A stretch of 64,000 nucleotides of DNA from Bagarius yarrelli (lineage: Eukaryota; Chordata; Actinopteri; Siluriformes; Sisoridae), in NCBI GenBank assembly GCA_005784505.1, contig VCAZ01000018.1:1253816-1317815 (forward strand), in the 5' to 3' direction. The notes under the pieces were generated by a model. The model ran no database searches, had not been told where the DNA came from, and saw nothing but the letters and a program-made list of their open reading frames with translations. Position 1 is the stretch's first letter. Each line of letters starts with the position of its first letter. Of this stretch, positions 11,592-21,430 are shown in pieces. The translations under genes were made by a program, and so were the position numbers.

Positions 11592-11678
11592 ATGACGACC
11601 CGGAAAGCGTGCCAGTCGAGCGCGCTCGCGCAGGGGGGCAGCACCGGCGGCGCCATCATCATCAGCAGCGATGTATAG
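11592..11678 (+). promoter_or_regulatory. Upstream ORF 1 (28 codons)
   Basis: It begins with ATGACGACCCGG and ends with TAG at 11676-11678. It lies 25-32 bases after the TATA-like box, so whether it is in the transcript depends on the exact start site. It overlaps the next uORF by eight bases. Confidence 0.35.
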
Positions 11679-11817
11679 CGGGATGACGGGAGCGCGCGCA
11701 CAGACCGAGAAGAGAGAGAGAAAGCGAGAGAGCGCGCGCTCCGAATCTACTCAGGCTGTGCCTCCTCGCGCTGCGAGCGGCGCATCATCAGGGACCGGAT
11801 CTCTGCGTATTTTTTAG
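11671..11817 (+). promoter_or_regulatory. Upstream ORF 2 (48 codons)
   Basis: It begins ATGTATAGCGGGATGACG, with an in-frame second ATG at 11683, and ends at TAG 11815-11817. The predicted peptide is rich in Arg, Ser, Glu and Ala, reflecting the GC and GA composition rather than a known domain. If transcribed, it would be expected to reduce initiation at the lsamp start 150 bases downstream. Confidence 0.4.
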
Positions 11818-11842
11818 CGCGTTTTTTTTTCATTTCCGCTTT

Positions 11843-11857
11843 ATGTTTTTTGTTTAA
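11843..11857 (+). promoter_or_regulatory. Upstream ORF 3 (minimal, 4 codons)
   Basis: ATG TTT TTT GTT TAA lies in the T-rich tract before the main start. Such short uORFs usually permit reinitiation. It ends 108 bases upstream of the lsamp ATG. Confidence 0.35.
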
Positions 11858-11965
11858 AAAAAAGTGCACTGGGAAGTGAGACAGTTTTCGGGACGATTGC
11901 ACATCCACTCGAGCACGCACTTACTTTTTCTACCCCGCTCTCTTTTTTTGGATCTATCTGCCACG

Positions 11966-12126
11966 ATGTCGGTGCGGAGGAGCGCGTGCTGCTGGTTCAA
12001 CTTGCACGCGACCCTGTTCCGACTGCTGTGTGTTCTTCTGCCCGCAGGTTTTCCCGCACGAAGCGTGGACGTTCAGCGCGCGACGGACAACATCACCGTG
12101 CGCCAGGGAGACACAGCCGTCATCAG
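11966..12126 (+). CDS. lsamp: lsamp first coding exon (partial gene)
   Basis: Lsamp is a GPI-anchored IgLON adhesion protein with three Ig domains that sits on neuronal surfaces and mediates homophilic and IgLON-IgLON contacts in axon guidance and synapse formation. This exon encodes residues 1-53 plus two bases of codon 54. Residues 1 to about 28-31 form a signal peptide with the hydrophobic core LFRLLCVLLPAGFP. The mature N-terminus RSVDVQRATDNITVRQGDTA follows, opening Ig domain 1; N42-I-T is an N-glycosylation site. The RSVD, TDNITVRQGDTA and final IR parts match vertebrate LSAMP better than OPCML/NTM (which have GD..KAMDNVTVRQGES) or NEGR1. I chose ATG 11966 (A at -3); the longer open frame to 11864 begins with GTG and lies in the 5'UTR. 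The exon ends CAG|GTAAGA in phase 2, as in the known family exon structure. Later exons lie outside the window. Confidence 0.93.
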
Positions 12127-12132
12127 GTAAGA
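12127..12132 (+). promoter_or_regulatory. lsamp: Splice donor of lsamp intron 1
   Basis: ATCAG|GTAAGAGC is a strong consensus donor. The intron interrupts the Arg codon (AG|N, phase 2). No acceptor followed by the expected exon 2 peptide (containing a WLNRS-like motif) is visible up to 64000, so intron 1 is longer than 51.8 kb. This agrees with the very large first introns of LSAMP genes in other vertebrates. Confidence 0.9.
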
Positions 12133-12451
12133 GCGAGAGCGCGTGCCAGATTGCAACTTTTGCGCCTGCGACTGTTTGTGTAAGTGCACGAGCGCTTTCT
12201 GATGTGGGTTACTTGATGTTTCATGACCATATTTTCGTATTCTTACGTCATCCCAGCTAAATGGGGTGAAAAAAGGTTTTTTTTTGGAAAGTCCAGAAGA
12301 GGTTGATGAAGGTTGACATATAACAGCAGAACGAAGAACACAACCATAAAATAACGTTCTATAAACATTAATCAAACTGGATCTCTTAATGTTTAAAAAA
12401 AACTTCCCAAAACCAAAAAAGGAACATTAAAAACATTTCTTTTGATTAATT
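12133..12451. other. Proximal part of intron 1
   Basis: Unique sequence with no element recognised. It is still moderately GC-rich up to about 12190, and then becomes AT-rich with A and T runs. Confidence 0.4.
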
Positions 12452-12795
12452 TCATATTCATTTATTCATCCATCTGTTATACCCGCTTATTCCCTTATTC
12501 GGGGTCACAGGGATCTGATGGAGTCTATTCCAGCCGTCTCTGAAAGGGTAAAAGACAGGAGGGGGACACCCTGGACAGGTCACCAGTCCATCACAGGGCC
12601 ACACTCACTCCTATGGGCAATTTAGAATCACCAATCAATCTAACATGTTTTTGGACTGTGGGAGAAAACCGGAGAACCCAGAGTAAACCCACGCAAGCAC
12701 ATGGAGAACATGCAAACTCCACACAGAAAGAATCGAACCCAAGACCTTCTTGTTGGGAGGCAACCGTGCTAACCACCGAGCCACCGTGCAACCCC
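12452..12795 (-). mobile_element. DANA/Mermaid-like SINE, minus strand, near full length
   Basis: On the minus strand it begins with a tRNA-like head (GCACGGTGGCTCGGTGGTTA, then TTGGGTTCGATTCTTTCTGT). The characteristic body follows: TGGAGTTTGCATGTTCTCC, GGGTTTACTCTGGGTTCTCC and CTAAATTGCCCATAGGAGTG. It continues through GACTGGTGACCTGTCCAGGG to an end near GCGGGTATAACAGATGGATG. A shorter plus-strand copy lies at 21182-21430. Confidence 0.93.
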
Positions 12796-13062
12796 GTAAT
12801 TACGTATTGTTTTATTTTTAAGAAACACCTAAAGCATCTGTGTAAATATGGGAGTTGTGTTTTGAGGCTGTTTTGGGTTCTTCAGAGAAGAGCATGATGA
12901 TGCCATCTGCCATCCAAATGTTGGTACAGACGTCCTGCTGCATTTATTTTTAAAACCAAGCTTTATAAAGCAGGAACCGGGAACCTCCTGAGATTTTACT
13001 GAAGTATAGTCAATATTTATATTAATGTCAGGGACAGAAACCTCCATCCCGCAATTATCAGT

Positions 13063-13066
<4 letters not shown>
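12796..13066. other. Unique intronic sequence
   Basis: No element is recognised. Confidence 0.35.
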
Positions 13067-13100
<34 letters not shown>

Positions 13101-13143
13101 CACACACAGACACACATATATATATATATATATTATATATATA
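13067..13143 (+). repeat. CA then TA dinucleotide tract
   Basis: An AC run (13067-13099) continues through a short mixed CAGCACACACAGACACAC part into a TA run ending at 13143. Confidence 0.95.
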
Positions 13144-13244
13144 AGCAACCAGAATCTAATGGGTAAAATAAAATTCTGTTAGTTGGAAACAGAAGGTGAA
13201 AATATCATTTAATAAAACTTGTTTAATTCACTTTATTTTGTCTA

Positions 13245-13251
13245 ATTATTA

Positions 13252-13284
<33 letters not shown>

Positions 13285-13290
13285 ATTATT
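13245..13290 (+). repeat. ATT trinucleotide tract
   Basis: Near-perfect (ATT)n, about 13 units, in an AT-rich stretch. Confidence 0.9.
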
Positions 13291-13365
13291 ACTGTCTTAG
13301 AAACAAATGGATTTTTTTAAAACAGTTTTTTTTCCTACAATTTAGTTTTACTTTATTGTTATTTG

Positions 13366-13369
<4 letters not shown>

Positions 13370-13444
<75 letters not shown>
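13370..13444 (+). repeat. Pure AT dinucleotide tract, 75 bp
   Basis: An uninterrupted AT repeat, fully self-complementary. It is the longest pure AT run in the window. Confidence 0.95.
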
Positions 13445-13447
<3 letters not shown>

Positions 13448-13535
13448 TTTTATTAAATTTTATTGATTATTATTAAATTTAAAAGTTTTTTAAAATTGTT
13501 TAGTGTTTTTTTTTTTTTATTTATTGCAGTATGAG

Positions 13536-13640
13536 GAATTGGTAGCTCAGTGGTTAAGGTGTTGGACTGCTGGATTTCCAGCGCCACCAAGTTGCCACTG
13601 CTGGGCCCCTGAACATGGGGCCCCTATCTGCTTAGCGGAT
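13536..13640 (+). mobile_element. SINE type A, 3'-truncated
   Basis: The head is AATTGGTAGCTCAGTGGTTA followed by AGGTGTTGGACTGC and a damaged B-box. The body TTGCCACTGCTGGGCCCCTG is present and a short piece of GGGCCCC is repeated. The LINE-like tail is absent. Confidence 0.85.
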
Positions 13641-14131
13641 AAATAATAAAACTGAAAACATTTTTGACTTTTACAATAAGACAAATCTTTTCTGTTGTTA
13701 ATAGTTTTTCAAAATATAATTGAATAATAAGTATTTGAAAATAAAATTTTATGTATCACATCTTTCAAATTTTAACTTTAGAAATAAATCTGAAATTTTT
13801 TATTTTCAGTTTTCGATCCAATATCAGAACTTTATTATTTGCAGTTTATTAGAACTGTAGAAAATAAATCTCGATTTTGCATTTAAAATCTATTTTTGAT
13901 AGATTTAATCAATGCTACATACTTAAAATGGGTAGAAAATAGCACCACTGTAGCAACTGAGATTTTCTTCTTCTTTTACTACTTCTGTATTTAGCAAAAC
14001 AAATTTTAACCAAGGCAACAACAAATTTTGCAACATTTTTGATTGTTGGATTATAAAAAAAAAAAATTATATAAAAAATCTATAAAATATATATATATCT
14101 TTTTTAACATACTTCAATTGAAACGTTAAGT
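13641..14131. other. AT-rich unique intron
   Basis: No element is recognised. A and T runs and a short TATATA run (about 14083-14098) occur. Confidence 0.35.
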
Positions 14132-14356
14132 CAAGTCACCTTTATTTATTTAGCGCTTTTAACAATCAGGATCGTAGTTTTACAGAAATACATCAGAAAC
14201 AACAATATTAAACATTTATTAGAACAGTCAATTTGATTGATATCCAAAAATTTAGAGTCCCCAACTAAGCAAGCCAAGGGCGATGGCGGCAAGGAACCAA
14301 AACTCCATCAGGTGACAAAATGGAGAAAAAAAAAAACCTTGGGAGAAACCAAGCTC
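14132..14356. repeat. Dispersed teleost repeat fragment
   Basis: Starts with CACCTTTATTTATTTAGCGC and ends with CCTTGGGAGAAACCAAGCTC; in between is AAGCAAGCCAAGGGCGATGG CG and CAAGGAACCAAAACTCC. I recognise this combination as a repeat common in teleost genomes, but I cannot name its family from the sequence. Confidence 0.55.
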
Positions 14357-14658
14357 AACACTGGAATTTTACACTGAAATTAAAACCAAAACTAACACTG
14401 TAATACCTTCATTTCTTTCCTTCTTTATCTACTTTTAATTATCAGCCCAAAACACTACATAACTTTTGCTGGGATAAGCTAGTTAAAATAGTACCCAGTG
14501 TAATATTTTAAAATTAATTTTAACAATAATTTGATTGCAGAACATTTGGTTTATTAGCCAACGTTAGCTAACAAGCTTAACCCCGTAAATACATCGTTAT
14601 AGATGAGATTTTCTTTAAAAGGCTAACAAATATACAGGAACATACAGTAGTCAGGCGA
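14357..14658. other. Unique AT-rich intron
   Basis: No element is recognised. Confidence 0.3.
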
Positions 14659-15000
14659 TTGTACCCAGACTGGGGGCGCTATGTTATTGTTTTTCCCTCA
14701 TTTTTAGTTGTCTCCTCAGGAAATTCACCAGGTCGAACCATCAGCAGCTATAAACCTCCTGAGAACTTGATAACGATCATTAGAGCAGAAAGAGGCAAGT
14801 GGAAAGCTGTTAAATACTTAAACGTGCTCCGAGTGTCTGAATCTTTTACCCCGAGGACCAGAGATAAGAACTCCTGGCATGAATTTCTGACTGAGGTGAT
14901 TCGCATTATGCGGCCAGGTGACAGATTGTTGATCCGGCATACTAGAGAGATGCTACCTTCGCAGAAGCTTCTTCATGAGGAATGGATCGGGTTTCTCTAG
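14659..15000 (+). other. Unexplained 113-codon open frame
   Basis: The open frame runs to TAG at 14998-15000. From residue about 20 it reads like a real protein, with mixed charged and hydrophobic residues (RAERGKWKAVKYLNVL, later RPGDRLLIRHTRE), unlike the other open frames in this intron. A pyrimidine-rich tract ending TTAGTTGTCTCCTCAG|G at 14719 could be a splice acceptor, and AATAAA occurs at about 15156. Together these would fit a terminal exon of an unknown transcript or a remnant of a transposable-element gene. The PGDRLLI part vaguely resembles the end of some integrase-type proteins, but this is too weak to name. It cannot be an in-frame alternative exon of lsamp, because joining it to exon 1 gives a stop after a few codons. 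Confidence 0.3.
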
Positions 15001-15244
15001 CGTGCAGTAAAAATGGTTTTATTGGTGGAAGGAACGAAAATTGCAGTGGCCATGTTTGATTTTTCTGGATTCTTTCTCTACTTCTAGTTCTTCTCCTCCT
15101 GATTTTCTGTTGTCACTTCCAAAATCTTACAGCGTTACTTAACTAGTGATAGAAATAAAACTTGGTACAATCAGTGAGTTGGTCAAGTTGTGAAGATGGT
15201 GCAAGGGACAAAAATTGTGGGTTTCGTGAATGTCACATAAAATT
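15001..15244. other. Unique intron downstream of the open frame
   Basis: Contains an AATAAA hexamer at about 15156. No other feature was seen. Confidence 0.3.
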
Positions 15245-15415
15245 AACACCACAATAAAATTAGTTTTTTTGCATATCCCATCTTAGAAATTTGAGGTCAG
15301 CACACAGGGTCAGCTATGATACAGCACCCCTGGAGCAGAAGGGGTTGAGGGTCTTGCTCAAGCTCCCAGGCGGGCCTATTTTGACAGTGGTGGGGCTTGA
15401 GCCGAACTCCAGGTT
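15245..15415 (-). mobile_element. SINE type B, minus strand
   Basis: The left end is the tail region (TTTTGCATATCCCATCTTAG). The body CAGGGTCAGCTATGATACAG then CACCCCTGGAGCAGAAGGGG follows, and it ends in GGTGGGGCTTGAGCC, the complement of the B-box. The head beyond is lost. Confidence 0.8.
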
Positions 15416-16160
15416 TACCATTATTATTAGTTTCTTATTAGTGGTGGAAATAAAAACTGGTGTGTCTATATTGGTTTCTTGTAGGTTCTTGAAGTTTCTC
15501 TCTCTCGTCACTGAGCCCCACCCTCAAATCAAGTTCGCAACTTTTGAGAATCGATTCAGATTCATTGAAGATAGAATCACAATTCATCGAATTTTTCCAC
15601 CTTTACAATTTATTTATTTACTGTACACACAGTTGTATTTTTTTCCTGGTCAAACCTGATTAAATTTATTACAGGACTTTGTGTCTTTTTTTAGTAAGAA
15701 ATAATCTTGATGTGGCAAATTCAAAACTATTCTCGAGAAAGTGCTCTGAAAGAGGTTCTAGAAAGAGATTTATTGCGCTTTTATTAAACAACAGGATGAC
15801 GTAAACGTGAAGTGATTTTGTAAAATTTGAGGGACGGGCGCACAAACTTTTACAAAGGAAATCCGCTAAGGAGGCAGTGACTCGTCTTTAGAGCCACAGC
15901 TGCTAAAATGACAGATGATTCACTTGAAGTGATGATTCTTTCTTGGTAATTCTATTAAGCGTGTCTTGATGAATGGTTTGCGGTCGTCTTCGCCAGTGTG
16001 TGTAGTTTTGTGAGTGTGTGTGAGTGAATTTTTTAACACTGCTACTCGTTCACTACTTTCAGGACTTTCATCTGTTTCTTATTCACAGGATGAAACAGTC
16101 ACTTTATTCTTTTTTTCCCGTCCATCTCGTTTGTTTGGGTTGGGATTAGATGACTGCCTT
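15416..16160. other. Unique intron, possible noncoding element at 15715-15960
   Basis: No gene was seen. Around 15535-15600, imperfect repeats of ATCGATTCAGATTCATTGA type suggest an old repeat, also echoed near 16555-16595. 15715-15960 is repeat-free. Confidence 0.35.
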
Positions 16161-16305
16161 TACATCACTGGCACTATTTAAAAAACGACATTTATCTAAC
16201 TGAGCAGTTAAAGGTTAAGGGCCTTGCGCAGGGGCCCAGCATTTGCAGTTTACTGGTGCTGGGAATTGAACACATGATCTTTTCTCACCACCAAGCTACC
16301 AACTG
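16161..16305 (-). mobile_element. SINE type A, minus strand
   Basis: The tail is degraded. The body GGGCCTTGCGCAGGGGCCCA and the B-box complement GCTGGGAATTGAACACATGA are clear. The head is partly lost near 16300. Confidence 0.82.
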
Positions 16306-16359
16306 CCTTTAATGTGTTGTTCTGTAACAGAGATCAGTAAAATAGCCCCAAGAATCCAA

Positions 16360-16540
16360 AAGTGGTGGGGCATTGGTTTAGGTGTTGGACTTCTAATTAG
16401 AAGATCAGGGTTCCATTCCCAGCACCACCAAGTAGCCACTACTGGACCCCTGAGCATAGCTTTTTACCCCTTATTGCTCACTTGTATGAAGTTGCTCTGG
16501 ATAAGGGCGTCTGCCAAATGCTGTAAATGTAAAATGTTCA
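16360..16540 (+). mobile_element. SINE type A, near full length
   Basis: The head is GTGGTGGGGCATTGGTTTAG and the B-box is CAGGGTTCCATTCCC. The body is ACTACTGGACCCCTGAGCAT and the tail is GCTCTGGATAAGGGCGTCTG, ending CTGTAAATGTAAAATGT. It lies 55 bp from an inverted copy at 16161-16305. Confidence 0.92.
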
Positions 16541-18015
16541 ATCTTGTCTGGATTCTGGTTGTCCCGATCCGATTCCAGAATCGATTCTTAATCTAGACTT
16601 TTTTCTAATTCTTCTGCTGTGAATACATGTTTCCGTCTTCACATTTAAACCAAAATTGGAGTTTCTATGCTGTTTGTTAATAGTTGGAATTTCTGTATGA
16701 CGTCATTCATCTCGAAGATGAGTTCCATAACTAAATGCTTTCATAAATGTTCTTTAATTAATAAAGTTCAGGATGAACTGAAGCTCTGAATGAAGCATGG
16801 AAACGTCAGATTATTATAACGATTATGAAGAACGCTTAAATAACGCCGTAAGGACACACTGTACCTCGACTCAAGCACCTGTAATGGTGTGTAAAACCCT
16901 GTGTTATCCAGCACGGAAAACCAAAACAAATCCTTGGCAATAAAACCGCCGCTGACCGACTGATTCACTTTTTACTTGCTGTAGTTTGGCGAGAGTGCAT
17001 GTGCACAGGGGTGTGAGACAGAAAGAAAAGTTGTAAATGCGTGTCAAAGACTAATAAACCATTCCAAGGTTTGTTTATTAAAAAACTATCCTAATACTTG
17101 ATAGGATGCCCCCATCGCCGTGCTTCACTGCAAATCAATCCACCTGTTTTTGGTAAAAAATTTGGTAAACAATAATAACAATAATTGTTGTTATGGTAAA
17201 AGTAATTTTACTGTAGTAAACCGACAAATGTAGCTTGTCAGCTTATTGTCCGGTCTATAAGCTCTTTTTTTTTTTTTTAGAAGTGTTATATGAAATAACA
17301 ATGCTGTATAAAAGGTTGCTTTCCAATACATCGCATTAGCATTCAAACGCAAGCACCTTCAAGACTTTGCAAGCGCTAATCGGTAGTCTGTAAATCAAAC
17401 TTCTCGCGCACTCCTTACGGAGGATTAGCCTTTGGCATTGTGATGCTAATGAAACCTGTTGGGTTGACGTGAAAGTCGGGTTTGAGGTGTTTCCGTCTCT
17501 TTTTTCGTTCTCATTCCCTCTCTTTCTTTCCAAAAGGTTTTACCATTCCTCCACGCAGCAAATTGTAATTCTCCGGCCCTTTAGAGGTTTTGTTAAACTC
17601 GATTTGGAGGCCCTGAGCAGCCTCGGGCCGCTTTTCTTTATTCATGAGAAGCATCAGCGATGATTAAAATGAGCGACGAGAGTCTGTGTGAGGTCGAGGT
17701 TTGTTGTGTACGGTGGCCTGGAGGAATCGGCTAGACCACGTTTCATCAGCCTCGGGCGACGTTGAAAATCGCACGCTGTCTGTCTCCAGCCCGTGTCTGC
17801 TTCGGGTTTTATAAACCGTGCCGGGGGATATGGAAGTGTGTGTGCTGCGGGTTGAAAGGTAAACATACATTTTTTTTTCTGAGTGTTGCGGTTCTGTTCA
17901 CCTTTCTGTAGGACTCACAAAATCATGAATGTGTATTCATATTATTATTATTATTATTGTTATATGGCAGATACCATTATCAGGAGCTGTTTACATTGAT
18001 CTCAAGTATACAACA
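16541..18015. other. Unique intron, candidate conserved noncoding block 17330-17870
   Basis: No gene. 17330-17870 is repeat-free, has higher GC and CpG than the surroundings and holds several TAAT and GCTAAT words (homeodomain-type core sites). Open frames occur on both strands. I infer possible regulatory function only. A T run lies at 17268-17278 and an ATT run at 17940-17957. Confidence 0.4.
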
Positions 18016-18195
18016 AGGGGCTCAAATGGTTAAGATGCTAAGTTGTTAATTGGAAAAAGTGGGTTCAAGCCCCACCACCACCAGTCACCAGCCACTGTCG
18101 GGTCCTTGAGGCAAGACCCCTCCTGATCCAGGGGCATGGTATTATAGCTGACCCTGTGCTCTGAGCCCAACTTTTTAAGATGGGATATGCGAAGG
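18016..18195 (+). mobile_element. SINE type B, plus strand
   Basis: The head contains GGGGCTCAAATGGTTAAGAT and the B-box AGTGGGTTCAAGCCCCACCA. The body is CTGATCCAGGGGCATGGTAT, then AGCTGACCCTGTGCTCTGAG, ending in AGATGGGATATGCGAA. Confidence 0.88.
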
Positions 18196-18314
18196 AATTG
18201 GGAGCAATTGGCGGTCAAGAACCTTGTTTAGGGCCCAACAGTGGTGACTTGATGGTGCTGGGAATCCTTCCAATTAGCAGGCCAACACCTTAACCACCGC
18301 GCTACCACTTCCCC
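18196..18314 (-). mobile_element. SINE type A fragment, minus strand, abutting type B copy
   Basis: Body TTGTTTAGGGCCCAACAGTG, B-box complement GCTGGGAATCC and head complement ACACCTTAACCACCGCGCTA. It directly follows the type B copy, giving a head-out pair. Confidence 0.85.
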
Positions 18315-19353
18315 AATTATTACAGGGAACTCACAACTGATGGGATTACATTCTGGAAAATCCATTGGAATCAAATATCGTTAGCTGATAAAGGTTTATT
18401 TACCCCTCTGAAAAAAAAGCCCATAGAAGTGTATACCAGCTCTGCATCAGTACCTGTGATCATTAACCTCCCTCTGGAGGTTATACGGACATCGTATTGT
18501 TTACCTTAAAACAAGATCTGTTAAAAAAAAAAAATGAGACTAAATCGTTAAACAAAGATTACGATAATGACATCATTTAAAATGAAGTAATATTTAGACT
18601 TTATAGCTACCGATTAAATTCGGACGTAAGGTAGCTCAAAATGAGATAATGAATTGGATTGAATTTGAATTCTTTTAAAATATCACATTATTATGTGTAT
18701 TTAAAAAAAATAACAAGATAATTTTCTGAAATAACGTTTGAAAATAATGACATTTAAAAAAATATATATATATATTCTGTATGTGTTTAGAAATTCATAG
18801 TGATTTTAAGGCACAAAGTCTCCTTTTTTAGTTATAATTAATTATTTTAAGTTGCCTCTAAGTGCAGTGTTTATGATTAAAATGCCAAGGACAGAGCAAA
18901 GTCCTGCTACGACAAGTCGTAAGTAACATTCACAGCGAGAAGTCAGTTCTTTTTGTTCATTTTTTTTTTAATGACATTTGGAGAATTGAGAATTGACATT
19001 TGGGGACGCTGATTTTTTTTTTGAAGCCGACGATAAAAAATAGAAACCGCTTCGGAATTTGCGAATCAAGGTTAAAGACTTTTTGTAAGTATGTATGTAT
19101 GTAGTATGTATCCCCTTACAATTAAATCATAGAATAAGAATTGGTTAAATGGAGTCAGTAATTGATTAAGATTTTACCTGATCTTCCTATTAGACCCTTT
19201 TCTTGAAAGAACCTACTGTAAATTGCATGAAGATCAAGAAGATATTTAATAAGATGGTTTTGACCATCTGTTCACTAGACAACGTGTTCCCACCACCATG
19301 TTTCACAGAGTTTTCAAAACCGTGGTATAGCCTGGAGGAAAGTATAGCCTATA
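18315..19353. other. AT-rich unique intron
   Basis: No gene or clear transposon. Minor A/T runs and a GTAT run at about 19088-19110. Confidence 0.35.
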
Positions 19354-19487
19354 GGCAAGTGGTAGCACAGTGGTCAAGGTGTTGGACTGCCAATTGGAAG
19401 ATTGGGCTTTGATTTCCGGCACCACCAATTTACCACTGTTGCCCCCCCCTGAGCAAGGCCCTTAACTCCCAAATGCTTAGTTGTAAG
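19354..19487 (+). mobile_element. SINE type A, 3'-truncated
   Basis: The head GGCAAGTGGTAGCACAGTGG, B-box-like TTGGGCTTTGATTTCC and body CCCTGAGCAAGGCCCTTAAC are seen. The LINE-like tail is missing after TTAGTTGTAAG. Confidence 0.88.
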
Positions 19488-19596
19488 GAGCAGTCCTTGG
19501 TGATTTTAGAGAATTAAAAGAGACTGTCCCTTTAACTTGCCAAGCAGTTTATCCTGTTTGTTAGAGACACTGGCAGATAAAACTCACTGTGCACTC

Positions 19597-19770
19597 AGTT
19601 GGTAGCTCAGTGATTAAGGTGCTGGATTGCTGATGGGAAGATTGCGGGTTCTATTTCCAGCGCCACCAGGCTGTCACTTCTAGGCTCCTGAGAAAGACCC
19701 TTCTTGGATACATGAAATAAAAGTATGTCGCTCTAAATGAGGGCGTCTACCGAAGGGCAGAAATGTAAAC
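19597..19770 (+). mobile_element. SINE type A, diverged
   Basis: The head is GGTAGCTCAGTGATTAAGGT and the B-box GCGGGTTCTATTTCC. The body is shortened, and the tail TATGTCGCTCTAAATGAGGG ends in AGAAATGTAAAC. Confidence 0.88.
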
Positions 19771-21181
19771 AGTATCTTAAAAATCACACGCTACTTTTAG
19801 AAAGTTAGGACTGTTTGTTCATTCGATCAGAGTAGCGACATCAGCGGTGACTCCGAGGCGCTTTATAGGGCTTTTCCTCTACACTTCAATAGTTTTAATT
19901 GCTTTTTAACACATGGTGGCTGCTGATGGCGGTACAAGAAAAAAAGGCAAGAGGGAAACTGCCAGAAAAATATTATCAGTTTATTAAAACAATAATGACA
20001 CATCAACTGTTCTTCCCCTCCGGATCTGCTCGTTCTTTACACTTCCCCTTACTTTAACTGTTTTTTAAAAATAGCTGTGTGTGACAGCAGGACTAAACCA
20101 CACCCAGACAGTGCGTGAGACTTTCCTCTAAGCAGTCACACCAACACCAAATCAAACAATGGCTGAATTTTAGTGGTTGGACGGCAATATAATTTTTTTC
20201 TTCTTTCTCAGGGTTAAGGCAAGGTCTTGTGTTTTCATCTCAGCTCTTGTCATGAACAATCTGCTCCAGCTTTGTAGGAACACCTCACACCTGAACACCT
20301 GACTTCTCATACCTTTTCCGCTTAGAAAAGGTTAATCCGCAGGTTTCAGCCACAGAATTATTGGATTTATGTTCGAGGATCCTTAGGGTCGGGAGGGGAA
20401 AGGCCGAGTCTTGCTGATGAGAACGATGTCTGTAAAGTCAAAGACAAGGTTTACTTTTGTTTGTTTGAGGGTGAGAGTTTAATAAAAGTTTGGCTAAGTT
20501 ACTTTAGCCAGGATTTAAGGAAGTCTGACTGCATTTATAGTTGCAAGAGCTTCTTCTACAGTGAAAGGTGTTTGTGTCACAGTTAAACTTGTTTCAGGGC
20601 TGTTGTGCAACTGAAAATAGATAAAAAAAAAAAAAAAGGTGTCATGACAGCGATGTCATTTTTTTTTATAGGAAAACAAGTAACCAGATCTCTACGTCGT
20701 CCAACCTTCCTCTTGATAACTAATTATCTTTAACAGCTTGACAGCGTTCGGGTTCGGACCATTTTGTGATCTTTATTAAAGTGAGAAATGATAGTTTGTC
20801 AACATGAAATGTTTTTCTTACTCAGGTTTTGTTGACTCGACTGTGGCGATATTGATATTTTCAGGTTAAAATTGAATTTGAACTCCGACCTTCTTGATTT
20901 GTTTCATTCCCCGACTGAGCTCGAATCAAATTAAGCTCTACATTGTTACAGCAAATTAAATACAGGTACAGATTGAATTTTCCCTCTTCATTTAATATTG
21001 CCGGGTGGGGGTGGGGGAATACGTGAGGGTGTGGCGTGTTTTCTCTTTTTCTTTTTTTTTTCTTTTTAGATATGTGTTACATTTCTATTACTAACTCTTG
21101 TTTCTTAATGCCTTTTTTTTAACCTCTGCAGTTCTACCTGGATGAAAAAAAGTCTTTTGAAATATACATAATATTATTATG
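19771..21181. other. Unique intron
   Basis: No element is recognised beyond A and T homopolymer runs (20622-20637, 21051-21066) and a short G-rich GGGTGGGGGTGGGGG at 21003-21018. Confidence 0.35.
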
Positions 21182-21430
21182 GGTTACAGCGTTTAGCATT
21201 GTTGCCTCAAAGCAAGAAGGTCCCGGGTTCGATTCCCCTGCAGGGTTCTTTCTGTGTGAAGTTTGCATGTTCTCCCCATGGGTTCTTGTGTGGGTTCTCC
21301 GGTTTACTCCCACAGTCCGAAAACATGTATGTTAGATTAATTGGTGATTCTAAATTGCCCATAGGAGTGAGTGTGAGAGTGTGTGTATGGCCCTGTGATG
21401 GACTGGTGACCTCTCCAGGGTGTCACTGGA
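21182..21430 (+). mobile_element. DANA/Mermaid-like SINE, 3'-truncated
   Basis: The tRNA-like head is GGTTACAGCGTTTAGCATTG with the B-box CCCGGGTTCGATTCCC. The body has GTGAAGTTTGCATGTTCTCC and ATTCTAAATTGCCCATAGGA, ending after GACTGGTGACCTCTCCAGGG. The 3' part seen in the 12452-12795 copy is missing. Confidence 0.9.

Larger units (their letters stand above)
11560..11965 (+). promoter_or_regulatory. lsamp core promoter and 5' untranslated region
   Basis: A TATA-like TATAAAGG lies at 11560-11567. It is followed abruptly by a CpG-dense, GC-rich block (about 11567-11830) with a GA-rich run at 11707-11732. If the TATA-like box is used, transcription would start near 11590 and the 5'UTR would be about 375 bases. 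CpG-rich starts often have several initiation points, so this is only a prediction. The block leads directly into the lsamp start codon, which sits in a good context (A at -3). Confidence 0.65.

Noticed and set aside
11864..11965. N-terminal extension of the lsamp frame by 34 codons
   Set aside because: It begins with GTG, lies in the T-rich 5'UTR and would hide the signal peptide; ATG 11966 has good context and matches the family.
14720..15000. Alternative last exon of lsamp
   Set aside because: Joining phase-2 exon 1 to position 14720 leads to a stop codon about 11 codons later, out of frame with the open frame.
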